Assembly: GCF_000615765.1 (NCBI RefSeq)
Contig: NZ_BAMI01000003.1
Coordinates: 1-64,000 of the forward strand
Source: Ligilactobacillus equi DSM 15833 = JCM 10991
Lineage (GTDB): Bacteria > Bacillota > Bacilli > Lactobacillales > Lactobacillaceae
DNA: 64,000 bases
Direction of reading: 5' to 3'
Made by a program: the position numbers and the translations under genes. This document shows, in pieces, positions 17,640-27,000 of the stretch. The notes below the pieces were generated by a model, which saw only the letters and a list, made by a program, of their open reading frames with translations, was not told the DNA's origin and made no database searches. How positions within the stretch are numbered: the first letter of the stretch is position 1; the number at the start of each line of letters is the position of its first letter.

Positions 17640-19004
17640 ATGCCACAGAAAAAAGTTGAATATATTTATGTAGTAGACTCCAAAGGCGAGCCAGTCATGC
17701 CCACTTCAAGACTAGGCATGGTTCGTCGGTGGTTAAAGTCGGGGCAAGCAATTTGGTACGGAAATAGTCGTAAGACTATCCAGTTTGTGCGCCCGATTAC
17801 TACTAATACACAAGAGCTAACCTTAGGTGTTGATGCAGGTTTCCACTTAGGTTTATCAGTCGTTAGTGTTGATAACCAGCGTGAATATTATGCTTCTGAA
17901 AGTGTTCGTGATTCGAAACGCGAAAAAGAAAAGCTTGAACATCGCAGAGATTTACGCCGAGGAAGAAGAAATCGCTTGCGTCATCGCAAAAAGCGCTTTA
18001 AGAATCGGAAACGTCAAAAGAAATCTTTAGCACCATCGGTTCAACACCTACTAGACTTTACTATTAGGGAAATTAAACGATTATATGAATTCTTGCCGAT
18101 TAGTAAGTTAGTCGTGGAGGTTGCTCCTTTTGATAATCAAAAGTTGGCTAACCCTAACATTAAACCATGGGAATACACCCAAGGTAGAATGCATGGCTTT
18201 AAGAGTGTGAAAGACTACTTATTAGCTCGCGACGGTTATCGTGATGCTTTAGACGGTAAGGTTTACCCTGCTAGTCAATTACGGGTCCATCATTTGGTAC
18301 AACGCAAGGACGGTGGGACAAACCAACCAGATAATTTGGTGCTTTTATCAGATGTCAATCATAATCAAGCCAATCACGTTGACGGTACTTTAGCTAAATT
18401 AGCAGCTGAGCGTCAAACTGACCTTAATACGAACTACCGTGGTGCTTATTTCATGAGTGTTTTAGCCAAGCGCTTACCTACTTATTTTGCAAATTACATT
18501 CAAACGCAAGGCTATATCACCGCTAATCTAAGAACCCTATACGGCATAGAAAAATCACACCGCAATGATGCCTTTATCATTGCCGGAGGTACAGACACTT
18601 GTTTGCGTACTAGTAATATTTACTCACGTACGAAAGTGGCAAACAACAATCGTGTTCTCCAAAAATTTTATGATGCCCGCTATATTGACAGCCGTGATGG
18701 CAAGATAAAGCCTGGCAAAAAATTGAGCTCTGGTCGCACAAAGCGTTCCCGAGAACTCGACTATAAGAATCAAAGAATCTACCGTCAGGAAAAAGTCACT
18801 AAAGGACGGGTTTCAATCAGGCGTAATCATTATCAATTAAGACCCCATGATATTGTTTTAAACACAAAGACTAATCGAATTGAAACCGTGAGAAGTGTTG
18901 TTAATAGAGGTAAATCCGTAGTTTTTCAAACTGGGAAGTCTACGAAACCTACCAATGTTAGGTGTTTACATCATATTAACGGATTAAGAGAAGAAAAAAT
19001 GTAG
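17640..19004 (+). CDS. iscB: IscB RNA-guided nuclease
   Basis: This 454-aa IscB is the ancestor-type relative of Cas9. Domains in order: N-terminal PLMP/RRXRR domain (VMPTSRLGMVRRWLKSGQA, residues 19-37); RuvC-I LGVDAGFHLG with D65; arginine-rich bridge helix (about 97-129); RuvC-II KLVVEVAPF with E160; HNH at about 195-246 with RVHHLV (H217/H218) and N..H; RuvC-III KSHRNDAFIIAG with H308 and D310. All RuvC acidic residues are present. The HNH lacks the two CxxC zinc knuckles found in many IscB and NHN nucleases. A small basic beta-rich region with a final CLHHING follows. ATG chosen behind AAAGGAG. Confidence 0.93.
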   Translation: MPQKKVEYIYVVDSKGEPVMPTSRLGMVRRWLKSGQAIWYGNSRKTIQFVRPITTNTQELTLGVDAGFHLGLSVVSVDNQREYYASESVRDSKREKEKLEHRRDLRRGRRNRLRHRKKRFKNRKRQKKSLAPSVQHLLDFTIREIKRLYEFLPISKLVVEVAPFDNQKLANPNIKPWEYTQGRMHGFKSVKDYLLARDGYRDALDGKVYPASQLRVHHLVQRKDGGTNQPDNLVLLSDVNHNQANHVDGTLAKLAAERQTDLNTNYRGAYFMSVLAKRLPTYFANYIQTQGYITANLRTLYGIEKSHRNDAFIIAGGTDTCLRTSNIYSRTKVANNNRVLQKFYDARYIDSRDGKIKPGKKLSSGRTKRSRELDYKNQRIYRQEKVTKGRVSIRRNHYQLRPHDIVLNTKTNRIETVRSVVNRGKSVVFQTGKSTKPTNVRCLHHINGLREEKM

Positions 19005-19054
19005 GAATTATATTCCACGAAAAAGGAATTTTTTTAACAAGGGGGCGCTTTCCT

Positions 19055-19074
19055 CTCGGTAATAAATTACCGAG
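19055..19074. other. Hairpin in the right end of the IscB element
   Basis: CTCGGTAAT and ATTACCGAG form a perfect 9-bp stem with a 2-nt loop, embedded in a GC-rich stretch (19041-19094). Subterminal hairpins mark the ends of IS200/IS605-family elements. No T run follows, so termination is less likely. Confidence 0.55.
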
Positions 19075-19131
19075 TTTCCTCGCGCGCTTCCGCGACAAAA
19101 ATTTAAGTGATAAAAAGTGAGAGATGTTTTT

Positions 19132-19659
19132 ATGGAAACTAATTTTAAAGATAAGAAGTTTATTGCGAAAGTTGCAGCAGGTGTAGTGGTTATTTGTGCT
19201 ATTGGTTTTGGTGGTTATAAGTATTACCAACATCAAACTGTGCCTGCATATCGGATGCCGGGTCGCGCATACCAAGTAAAGTACAACAAGGAAAACAGTC
19301 AACTTAACTCCCTAGCTAAAGGAGACGACTCTTTCTACGTAGTACTTGATAAGAATAGCGATCGTCTATTAGTTTCTGATTCTAAGAAAGATGTAAAAAA
19401 AGCTACTACTAGTGAGCAGTCATTTGATAGGCAATATAAGAAAGTAACTATCGGTGGTAAGATTACTTACAAATTTGATGGTGATGACTTAGGTGTTTCG
19501 TTAACTACTAATAAAAACGGTAATACTTATTCCGTGAAAGACTTTATCAAGTTTCAAGACATTAAATTTAAAGGTGATAATGTAAAAACTAAGTTATCAA
19601 TTAGTTTTTTAGGTATGGAAGCAAAAGAAAAGAATATTTCGGTTAAAGAAATCAAGTAG
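19132..19659 (+). CDS. Membrane-anchored transfer-operon protein
   Basis: The ATG at 19132 gives a 175-aa protein with a short basic N-terminus, one transmembrane segment (about 13-34, VAAGVVVICAIGFGGYKYY) and a beta-rich extracellular domain with no cysteines. The upstream in-frame GTG at 19117 is possible; the ribosome site is weak in both cases because the IscB element ends only 30 bp before. Unrecognised family; perhaps a small channel subunit. Confidence 0.55.
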   Translation: METNFKDKKFIAKVAAGVVVICAIGFGGYKYYQHQTVPAYRMPGRAYQVKYNKENSQLNSLAKGDDSFYVVLDKNSDRLLVSDSKKDVKKATTSEQSFDRQYKKVTIGGKITYKFDGDDLGVSLTTNKNGNTYSVKDFIKFQDIKFKGDNVKTKLSISFLGMEAKEKNISVKEIK

Positions 19660-19682
19660 AAATATAAGAAAGTAGGGATATT

Positions 19683-19886
19683 ATGGTAGTTTCAAAATAT
19701 GATATTGAATATCGTGAATTGAAAAGTAAGTATGGTTCAAAAGCTATTCGCAAAATTAAGCTTTTAGACAAGGGGTTAAAGAACTTCGGATATGATAAAA
19801 GTTTAATGGATATGAATAAAGAAGAAGTAGCTCAAGTTATTTCGGATATTAATGAATATCGTAAGTTTTATTTGGAACATAAATAA
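19683..19886 (+). CDS. 67-aa soluble protein
   Basis: The ATG follows GTAGGGA. It is a small, charged, mostly helical protein (YRELKSKYGSKAIRKIKLL) located 23 bp after the membrane-anchored protein in the transfer operon. No recognised motif. Confidence 0.55.
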   Translation: MVVSKYDIEYRELKSKYGSKAIRKIKLLDKGLKNFGYDKSLMDMNKEEVAQVISDINEYRKFYLEHK

Positions 19887-19941
19887 AGCAAAAAAAGATT
19901 AAGACGAGACTAAAAATATATTAGTAGGAAAGGGGTAAGTT

Positions 19942-20877
19942 ATGGATAACAAAGAAAACGAGTCACAAGTAACGGAAACCATAAAAAACCGAAGAGCCTA
20001 TATTTTATCACCAACAAACTTACTTTTTAGAACTTTAGATAGGGATGTTGACTTTTCGGATGTTAAGGTCATTGACTTTAAAAAGAAAATTACTTTAAGA
20101 GTTGTTATTACTGCTATGGTAGCAACAATTATTGGTATTTTCCTACTCTTTAGAACCCCTATAGGTAAGGGTGGCGTTTGGACTATTGCATTCATTTTCT
20201 CTTATGCGTGGGCCATTTATATTACCAGTTTTAGAACACCAACTGGTGATTTTAAGTATTCATATATACCAGTAATCCCAAGATATTTTAATAAGCACGC
20301 AAGAAATATTTCAACTCGTTCAGTTGCAAGTTTATATAGTTTGGAAAAACTGTTTAATTTAGAAGATCAAGATTTTTCTGATGGTTATTTACACTTTAAA
20401 GATGGTGAAATAGGAGAATTAGTTGAAGTTACTGGTATGGCAAGTAGACTAATGTTCTTAGAAGACCAAGATGTGGTTATTAATGATGTTATTTCTTTCT
20501 ATCGTGCAATTAATGACCAATGTACTATTATCTTTGATACGGTTTCATCTCCACAACGTGTTGCGAGCCAAGTAGCTTATACGGATGAACAATTAGCAAA
20601 TTTAAACCCTATTTTTAAAGATGGTCCTTTAGAAGATTTATTGAAAAGACAACGAAATGTTTTAACAGATTTCGTTGGTAAGCGATTCGAAACTATTAGG
20701 CAATATATGATTATTAAATCTAGAAGTGAAGAAGAACTATATAGAATTGAGGATATCTTGAATAATCAGATTATGAATACTGCATTTTTAAAAACTGGTC
20801 GTATTGTTGATGAACCAGAAGAAATCAAAGAGTACTTCAAGAACTTCTACGGAATGGACTTAGTAAACGAAGATTAG
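19942..20877 (+). CDS. Conjugation membrane protein (TrsD/VirB3-VirB4 N-like)
   Basis: This 311-aa protein has ribosome site GGAAAGGGG. Two transmembrane helices (residues about 53-72 and 76-95) are followed by a soluble region (about 140-290) that starts with DGYLHFKDGEIGELVEVTGM, a pattern like the N-terminal beta domain of VirB4/TrbE proteins, where strands alternate with FKDG and EVTG. In Gram-positive plasmids a VirB3-like membrane protein (TrsD/TraD of the pSK41 type) precedes the VirB4 gene, as here. It would anchor or partner the VirB4-like protein at 21950. Family assignment is by eye and context. Confidence 0.65.
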   Translation: MDNKENESQVTETIKNRRAYILSPTNLLFRTLDRDVDFSDVKVIDFKKKITLRVVITAMVATIIGIFLLFRTPIGKGGVWTIAFIFSYAWAIYITSFRTPTGDFKYSYIPVIPRYFNKHARNISTRSVASLYSLEKLFNLEDQDFSDGYLHFKDGEIGELVEVTGMASRLMFLEDQDVVINDVISFYRAINDQCTIIFDTVSSPQRVASQVAYTDEQLANLNPIFKDGPLEDLLKRQRNVLTDFVGKRFETIRQYMIIKSRSEEELYRIEDILNNQIMNTAFLKTGRIVDEPEEIKEYFKNFYGMDLVNED

Positions 20878-20887
20878 AGGAAAAACA

Positions 20888-21262
20888 ATGGAAAAAGATA
20901 CTCGTGAATACAAGATTGTCTACAAGGATTATGACGAATATTTTGAACAAAAAGTAGAAAAATTGTACAGGTTATTAGGTGATGATGTCAGAGATGATGT
21001 CAAAGAGTTACTTGATGAACAAACACGTTACATGCATCATTTGATGTACAAGAGCATTGAGCAACAGGTCCGAATAGACAACTTATTAGAGGTCAATCAA
21101 AAGCTTCATGATTGCTTAAAAGAGAAAAATGAAGAAAGCGAGAAATTTGCTAATAAGTATGATGAATTAGAAAAAGATAATAAGAATTTTCACAAGGAAA
21201 TTCATAGTTTTATCAACAAGTATCTGAATGATATTGATAATGATGATTATTTTGAATTGTAA
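20888..21262 (+). CDS. Coiled-coil protein with DDYFEL C-terminus
   Basis: This 124-aa protein starts 10 bp after the preceding stop, with ribosome site GAGGAAA. Residues about 40-115 are predicted coiled coil (heptad-like LLEVNQKLHDCLKEKNEESE). It ends NDIDNDDYFEL, again the acidic FEL terminus. Unrecognised; may dock onto another transfer protein through this tail. Confidence 0.6.
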   Translation: MEKDTREYKIVYKDYDEYFEQKVEKLYRLLGDDVRDDVKELLDEQTRYMHHLMYKSIEQQVRIDNLLEVNQKLHDCLKEKNEESEKFANKYDELEKDNKNFHKEIHSFINKYLNDIDNDDYFEL

Positions 21263-21362
21263 TTATTATTTTAAATCGAATTTTGAAACCAATTAGAAAA
21301 TGAAACTTAAAACAAATTTTGAATTTTGAAATTGTTTTTATTGATGGAAGGAGGTTTTTTAA

Positions 21363-21932
21363 ATGGCTTACAAAGAAGAATTGGAGCGGGTAAAACAAAA
21401 TCATAAAAAGCAACTGTTATCAGAACAAATGGAAGTGCGTGAAAAATATGTGAATGCAGGGATGAATATTAATCACGCTTTTGCTCAAATAGGGGTCACC
21501 TATAACGATAAAGATATTGCGGATCTTAACAAGAAAGAAGCTTTTGCTTTTGCTAGACGAGTAAAAAGCTTGCAAAGCAATGCAGATGAAGTTGAAGTGA
21601 TTAAACCGTTTATTCGTCTACTTGCTACGAGAGAACAATGGACGAGACAAGAATTGTTTGATGCTGTAGAAAAATACTATCCTATCAATACGAATCAATT
21701 TAAAAAGATGCTAGGCAAGCATAAAGTTAATTTTGAAGGTCAGGAAATGAGCTACAAGGTTAGTTATGGTACGCATATTTTTTCAAAGGCAGAATTGGAA
21801 AGTTTGGATTCAGGGAAGACCATTAGCTTTTCAACGATGAGTAAGAATGGCGTCCGTTATAAGGTGAAAGGCAAATTAGCAATTCAAACTTATAAAGGGA
21901 ACACTTATTTAGGTTTCAAGCCAAATAATTAA
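21363..21932 (+). CDS. Protein sharing a C-terminal domain with the topoisomerase
   Basis: This 189-aa protein follows a textbook GGAAGGAGG. The N-terminal 120 residues are helical. The C-terminal 60 residues (MSYKVSYG, HIFSKAELESLDSGKTISF, KGKLAIQ, YLGFKPNN) line up with residues about 619-701 of the plasmid topoisomerase, including the hydrophobic pattern and the KGKLA.Q and YLGFK ends. The module is reminiscent of DUF3945-type domains found in topoisomerases and transfer proteins of other mobile elements; that link is from memory and uncertain. A shared binding partner or nucleic-acid role is likely. Confidence 0.65.
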   Translation: MAYKEELERVKQNHKKQLLSEQMEVREKYVNAGMNINHAFAQIGVTYNDKDIADLNKKEAFAFARRVKSLQSNADEVEVIKPFIRLLATREQWTRQELFDAVEKYYPINTNQFKKMLGKHKVNFEGQEMSYKVSYGTHIFSKAELESLDSGKTISFSTMSKNGVRYKVKGKLAIQTYKGNTYLGFKPNN

Positions 21933-21949
21933 GAAAAGGAGTGTTATAT

Positions 21950-23974
21950 TTGTTTTTTTTCAAAAAGTTCTTTAAAAAGAAAAAACAGCCGGTTGATAGT
22001 CAACAAACTACTGATAGGCAGTCTGTTCAGTCTGTTAGTAAAATTGATAAAATCGGAAAAGGAAAGAGTCAAACAAGTCGTGGCTTGATAAAGAGTAATA
22101 AGCTCTTTATGGCATGGAATAAAAATGCGGAGGAAAAAAAGCAACGCCAAAAATCTGGCTTAGTTGCTGATTCTTATTTAAAACAAATTTCTCCTAAAAA
22201 GGGTTTTACCTTTCATAGTGATTATTTTGAAGTTGGTGATGGCGTTGCTCAAATATTGACTATTGTTCCAACTAAAAATGCTGATAGACAGTTACCTCCG
22301 TTTTGGGTTACGAGAATGCTACCAAGAGGGTTGGGCCAAAATGTAACTGCTAGACTTATACAACCTATTTCGACTAAAACGGAAAAATGGACTAAAGATA
22401 ATGAAGTTAAAGCAGATGCGGCTGTAAGACAAGCATACGGTGAACGTAAAGTAAATGACCCTAGTAATCAGGATATTGCTTTCCAAGTACAAGATATGCA
22501 TCAAATCAACGAAGATTTGCGAGGGGGGCAGTACCACGGTTCAGAATATAAGATTCTATTAAAGGCTCCAGATGTTGAAACGTTAGATTCCGCTCGTGAA
22601 CAATATAAATTGCGTTTAAAAAATAATTTTAGAGGTCTAACAGTAGAAGTCTTTGAAGGACAGCAGAAAGATGATTTTGAAAATCTTCTGAAGTCAGCTG
22701 ATGCGCAAATAGGTCATGAAAAGAAAATGTACACTAGCCAAGAATTAGCTGGTGGATATTACTTAATGTCTAAAGGTATTGACGATATAACGGGGAAGTA
22801 CGTTGGTGTTTCAGAAGGGGACTTCAATAATCCTGCTATGTTAATGGATGTTGATGATTGGTCCAGGAATATCGTTGTTGCAAGTAAATTTGGCCCAAGG
22901 ACAGGTTCATATAGTACAGAAGTATTTGGAGATCACTTACGATCAATTAGTTTGTGGGGCGTTAAAATTGCAGAAGATGCTATGATTCAAAATCACCGTG
23001 TTGTTCATTTTATTTTGAACAATACAGATATTGAAGACATTGGTAAGAGAAAAATTGGAGCTGATTTATCAAAACATACTTCAAATATAAATATGGGTAA
23101 AGGTGCAATAAATCCATTTGAAGCTTTTGGTCGTGAAGAAGATAAATTAAATGTTTATCCTACTTTGACTGAAAAATTACGGTTGATGTTTAAAGAAATG
23201 TCTCCGTCATTAAATGATGTTGACTTGAATAAGTATTTTACTCAACTTTTGAAGGAATTCATGGAAGATAAGGGATTATGGAAACCTAATGCAAAGGAAA
23301 ATATTGATACAATTTCTTTGGTGGGCTTGCCGCATAATGAATATCCTTTACTTTCTGATTTTAGTTTATATCTTTCTACAATTTTTACTATTTATCAAAA
23401 GCAAGGTAATCAACAAGCTATTAAATCTCTTGAAAAAATTCAAGGGGTTGTGGATCGTATGAAAGAAGAAAATGGTGATATTTTCGATAAGCATACATCT
23501 TCAGTAGTTGATAATGCTCAAACAATTCCGCAAGTTATTTACGATTTTGCAAGTATTTCAGAACGTGGTAGAGGGATTGCTATGGCGCAGTTTATTAACA
23601 CGTTAGGTTATGCAACTCAAAATCTTCATCGTGGTGATGTTGTTATTATTCATGGTGTAGATCAACTTGCTCCTGAAGTAAAAGAGTTTGTCAAAGATAA
23701 TCTTCAAAAATTAACAAGAAGAGATGTACGAATTGCTTATCTTTATGACAATGTTATGAGTGCAATTAACGATAAAGACTTTAATGATTTAACATCAGCA
23801 GATTATACGTTATTTTCTGCTATGTCATCTGATGAACTTGAAGCGTATAAGGAAACGATGAAAGCGACTATTCCTTCCGCATTGGAAAATAGTTTGATTT
23901 CAAAAGATGATTTATTGTATTACTTGTCAAGGGATAGAGAAAAAGTGTTGTTTAAACTTGATTTAATCTTGTAA
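21950..23974 (+). CDS. VirB4/TraE-like conjugation protein with degenerate P-loop
   Basis: From the TTG at 21950 (AAGGAG 10 bp upstream) this is a 674-aa protein with VirB4 family architecture. An N-terminal domain of about 270 residues precedes an ATPase-like domain in which SKFGPRTGSYS (G315-S322) sits where VirB4 has a GP.GSGKS Walker A motif. The invariant Lys is replaced by Tyr321. The expected Walker B strand reads VVIIHGVDQL, without the canonical DE pair, followed by the usual RDVRIAYLYDNV strand. It is therefore probably unable to bind or hydrolyse ATP normally, and it may be a structural VirB4. It sits between the VirB3-like and VirB6-like genes as expected. Confidence 0.8.
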   Translation: MFFFKKFFKKKKQPVDSQQTTDRQSVQSVSKIDKIGKGKSQTSRGLIKSNKLFMAWNKNAEEKKQRQKSGLVADSYLKQISPKKGFTFHSDYFEVGDGVAQILTIVPTKNADRQLPPFWVTRMLPRGLGQNVTARLIQPISTKTEKWTKDNEVKADAAVRQAYGERKVNDPSNQDIAFQVQDMHQINEDLRGGQYHGSEYKILLKAPDVETLDSAREQYKLRLKNNFRGLTVEVFEGQQKDDFENLLKSADAQIGHEKKMYTSQELAGGYYLMSKGIDDITGKYVGVSEGDFNNPAMLMDVDDWSRNIVVASKFGPRTGSYSTEVFGDHLRSISLWGVKIAEDAMIQNHRVVHFILNNTDIEDIGKRKIGADLSKHTSNINMGKGAINPFEAFGREEDKLNVYPTLTEKLRLMFKEMSPSLNDVDLNKYFTQLLKEFMEDKGLWKPNAKENIDTISLVGLPHNEYPLLSDFSLYLSTIFTIYQKQGNQQAIKSLEKIQGVVDRMKEENGDIFDKHTSSVVDNAQTIPQVIYDFASISERGRGIAMAQFINTLGYATQNLHRGDVVIIHGVDQLAPEVKEFVKDNLQKLTRRDVRIAYLYDNVMSAINDKDFNDLTSADYTLFSAMSSDELEAYKETMKATIPSALENSLISKDDLLYYLSRDREKVLFKLDLIL

Positions 23975-24087
23975 GATGGCTAAAAATTTGGTGAGTTATT
24001 GACCGTTATGATAATTACAGCCAATATATATAGTTTAATGGACGTTGATAAATGTATTATCATGAAAAAATGGAAGGAGGGATTTTC

Positions 24088-27000
24088 TTGAAAAAAAGCG
24101 TCAGAAAATTTTTGTATGTCCTAATGGCTTCGTTTCTAATTACGCTTTTTTGCGGGGGACCGCTTATGAGTGAATATATAGTTCATGCTGATCCGCCAAC
24201 TGAAGAGAAAAAAGACGATGAAAAGGACAAAGACGATAAAGACAAAGACGATAAGAAAGATGATGAGGACAAGGAAGAAGACAGTGATAGTGGTGGAAGT
24301 TCTCAAAAAGATGTAGCTGGTGCTTTTAATGATGCCGCTCAGGAGTTAGGTGAGAAAACAGATAAAGAACAAAAAGAGGCTATTAAACAAAACACTAACG
24401 TTGGTGATGTTTGGGGCTATATGGGTGCTAAGTCTGTTTTCTGGGGTATGAGTAATATGACGGATTATTCTGTCTCATATTCAACCTTACGTAATAATGG
24501 TAGTGGTAGCGGTGGTAATGCTACGGCACGTTTTATGAATAAAGCTCGCTATTTTGCCGCAACTTACGGATATGTGTTGTATAAAACAGGTATAGATCAT
24601 TCTATTTCAAGAGGTGATACGTCAAATAGTATTGGTCTTATTGGACGCTTTTTATTCGGCGGTATTATACTGGTTGTTTACCTAATATCTTCACTTGTAT
24701 CAACTACTTTTGAATGGGTTGTAAAAGTTTTAGGTTACTTTAATCCTCTTGACTGGATTGTTAATGGCGCAAACGGTGCAAGTTCTGGAGGAGTTTTCCA
24801 AACTGTTGCTGGAAAAGTAAAGGAAATTTATGACGCGTTCGTATCCTTAGGTATGGTAGGTGCATTTGTTTGTTTTGCAGGTGCGGTAGTACTAGCGCTT
24901 GTCGGTATGCGTGTTTCCGATCAACCGGGGCCTCCTATGGGTCGAGGAATAGGTATTGGACTCTTTAGTGCCTTTTGGCATTTGTTGAAACGTGTCTTTA
25001 CAATGATTGCTTTGCCAGTTGTTATGCTAACGTTATATAGTTTAATGATTGGGTCAATTCAGAGTTCAATGGAAAATTCACAAGGTGGAATCGGAACAAA
25101 TGTCCCTGAGTATGCGGTTTATACGAATTTAGTTGACTTTAAAGGATGGGTAACTAATTCTAGATTGCAGTTGCCTTCAGGTTTAAAAGGTTCCTTTTCA
25201 ACATCAACTGCAACAGGCTCGGTTCCTACTATCACGCACTCGTCAGTTGCTTTAATTAATTCAAAAGGTGCGGGAATTGATTCAGCTTCACCATATACGA
25301 ATGGAGGAACGTTCAAAGACTCTTTATCTGCAAATGAAACTCACACTGCTGATGATAAAGCAACAAACATGATTATGTCATGGATGACTAATGATAGATA
25401 TTCAGCTTCTAATTATGCAGCGGCAGTACAAAATAGTTATATTGCTAATTACGCTAAGGAAGATGATAAACCTGAAAAAATTTTAGAAGACTTAAAGAAA
25501 GCCTTAATAGGTAAGAATGACAAAATTAATTACAATGCTAATGGACATTTATCTGCAAATGACGGTCAAAATGCTAAGGGTATGACAGTCACTTTTGATT
25601 CTACAGAAAGTCCTGAAGGATATAAAGGGTTATCGACAATAGGTACTTACAATTATTTAGGAACTCTGTTTTCTAATACTGGTATGAGTCATAATGATAC
25701 ATCAAAGCTTTCGGGGTCTGGTTACCAATATGAGCATTATTCTGTTGGTTTAGTTGGACGTGGTATCGTTGCTTTTGGTAATTATATCTTTATGTTAGGT
25801 CTCATGTTTGCAGGTGCGGTCCTTGGGTTCGGTTACGCTTATTGGACTGTTAAAGCACTGATTGAAAGCATTCCTAAGATGTTCGGTTCCTTCTTTATGG
25901 GAAGTTTAGGTACTGGAAAAGGTTTTGGTTTGATGATTACTCAAGCCTTTGGTGTTTTAATTTCTGTTGGTGGATCTGTATTGCTATATGGTATTACATC
26001 GGAAATTCTTATAGGTATAGGTCAATCATTTGATTCAACCTTCTTTACAGGAGATGCATATTCTGGTGATGGATTTGCAGCAATTATGCCAGTAGGAGCT
26101 ATTGGGTTAAATGCTGGTGCTTCAACATTTGCTTATGCTGCAGTTAATTCATTATCAGGGATACTATTATTGCTTGCTGCCTTCTTCTTAATTAAGATTC
26201 GTGGGCCAATTCTATCTCTATTCACAGAGTGGCTAGACGAAGTTATTAGAATGTTAAATATGACTGAATCAGCCGCATTTGGTGGTACTGCAGGTAATCA
26301 CGCTCCATTAAATAACAATGCCCTTGGTGGTGTTGGCATGGATGGAAGAAATAGTAGTGTAGGTGATAACCTTGCTCGTGGTATGGGTAATTTTGGTGCT
26401 CAAACTGCAGCTGGGGGTACTCCGGGAGCTGTTAGTGGGTCTCCTACTGATGGTGGTGTGACTGGTGGATCTATGAATCGTACTAATCGATTAGGTAATC
26501 CAAAAGGTATGCTTGGTAAATTAAGAAATGCTCAAGCGGTTTATAAAGATCAAACACGTGCTCGAATGGCAAAACGCGGTGCACCTGATTCTTTTGTTGA
26601 TGCAACTGCTAGAGATAAGTTGGGAGCGTTAGGAAAGATGGCCGGTCAAGCTGCGGTAATTGCAGGTGGTAAGGGCTTGGATACGTTGATAGGTTCTAAC
26701 ACCGCAAGTGATTTACGTGGTATCTATAATGCTAACTTGGACGATAATATGAAAGAATTGGGAAATGCCAATGAATATCAAAGTCAGCTTGAAAAGAGTG
26801 CTAATCAAGGAATTAATGGTAATTCTAATAATAATCTTTCTGTGACAGATTCAAGTTATGGAGATACTGACGAGGCTAATGCGCAAGCAAATGACTTTGT
26901 AGATCGACAAGCATTTGATAAAAACGGTAATGCGTATGATGGTGCTAATGCCCGAGAAGGGTATGTTGATGATAAGGGTCGTGCTGTTTCTGAATTTGTA

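Larger units (their letters stand above)
17341..19101 (+). mobile_element. IscB (OMEGA) element, IS200/IS605-like, no transposase
   Basis: The segment interrupts the transfer operon between two small genes. It holds a structured non-coding RNA (about 17345-17625), an IscB gene (17640-19004) and a GC-rich right end with a perfect 9-bp hairpin at 19055-19074. No TnpA gene is present, so movement would need a transposase supplied from elsewhere. The local GC content in the RNA and right end is clearly higher than in the flanks. Exact ends cannot be fixed without an empty-site comparison. Confidence 0.7.

Noticed and set aside
17640-19004. Cas9 or group II intron-type HNH protein
   Set aside because: Size (454 aa), N-terminal PLMP/RRXRR domain and single split RuvC identify IscB; no REC lobe and no reverse transcriptase.
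24052-24087. Upstream ATG start for the VirB6-like protein
   Set aside because: It would place the ribosome site GGAAGGAGG inside the coding region and spoil the signal peptide; TTG at 24088 is preferred.
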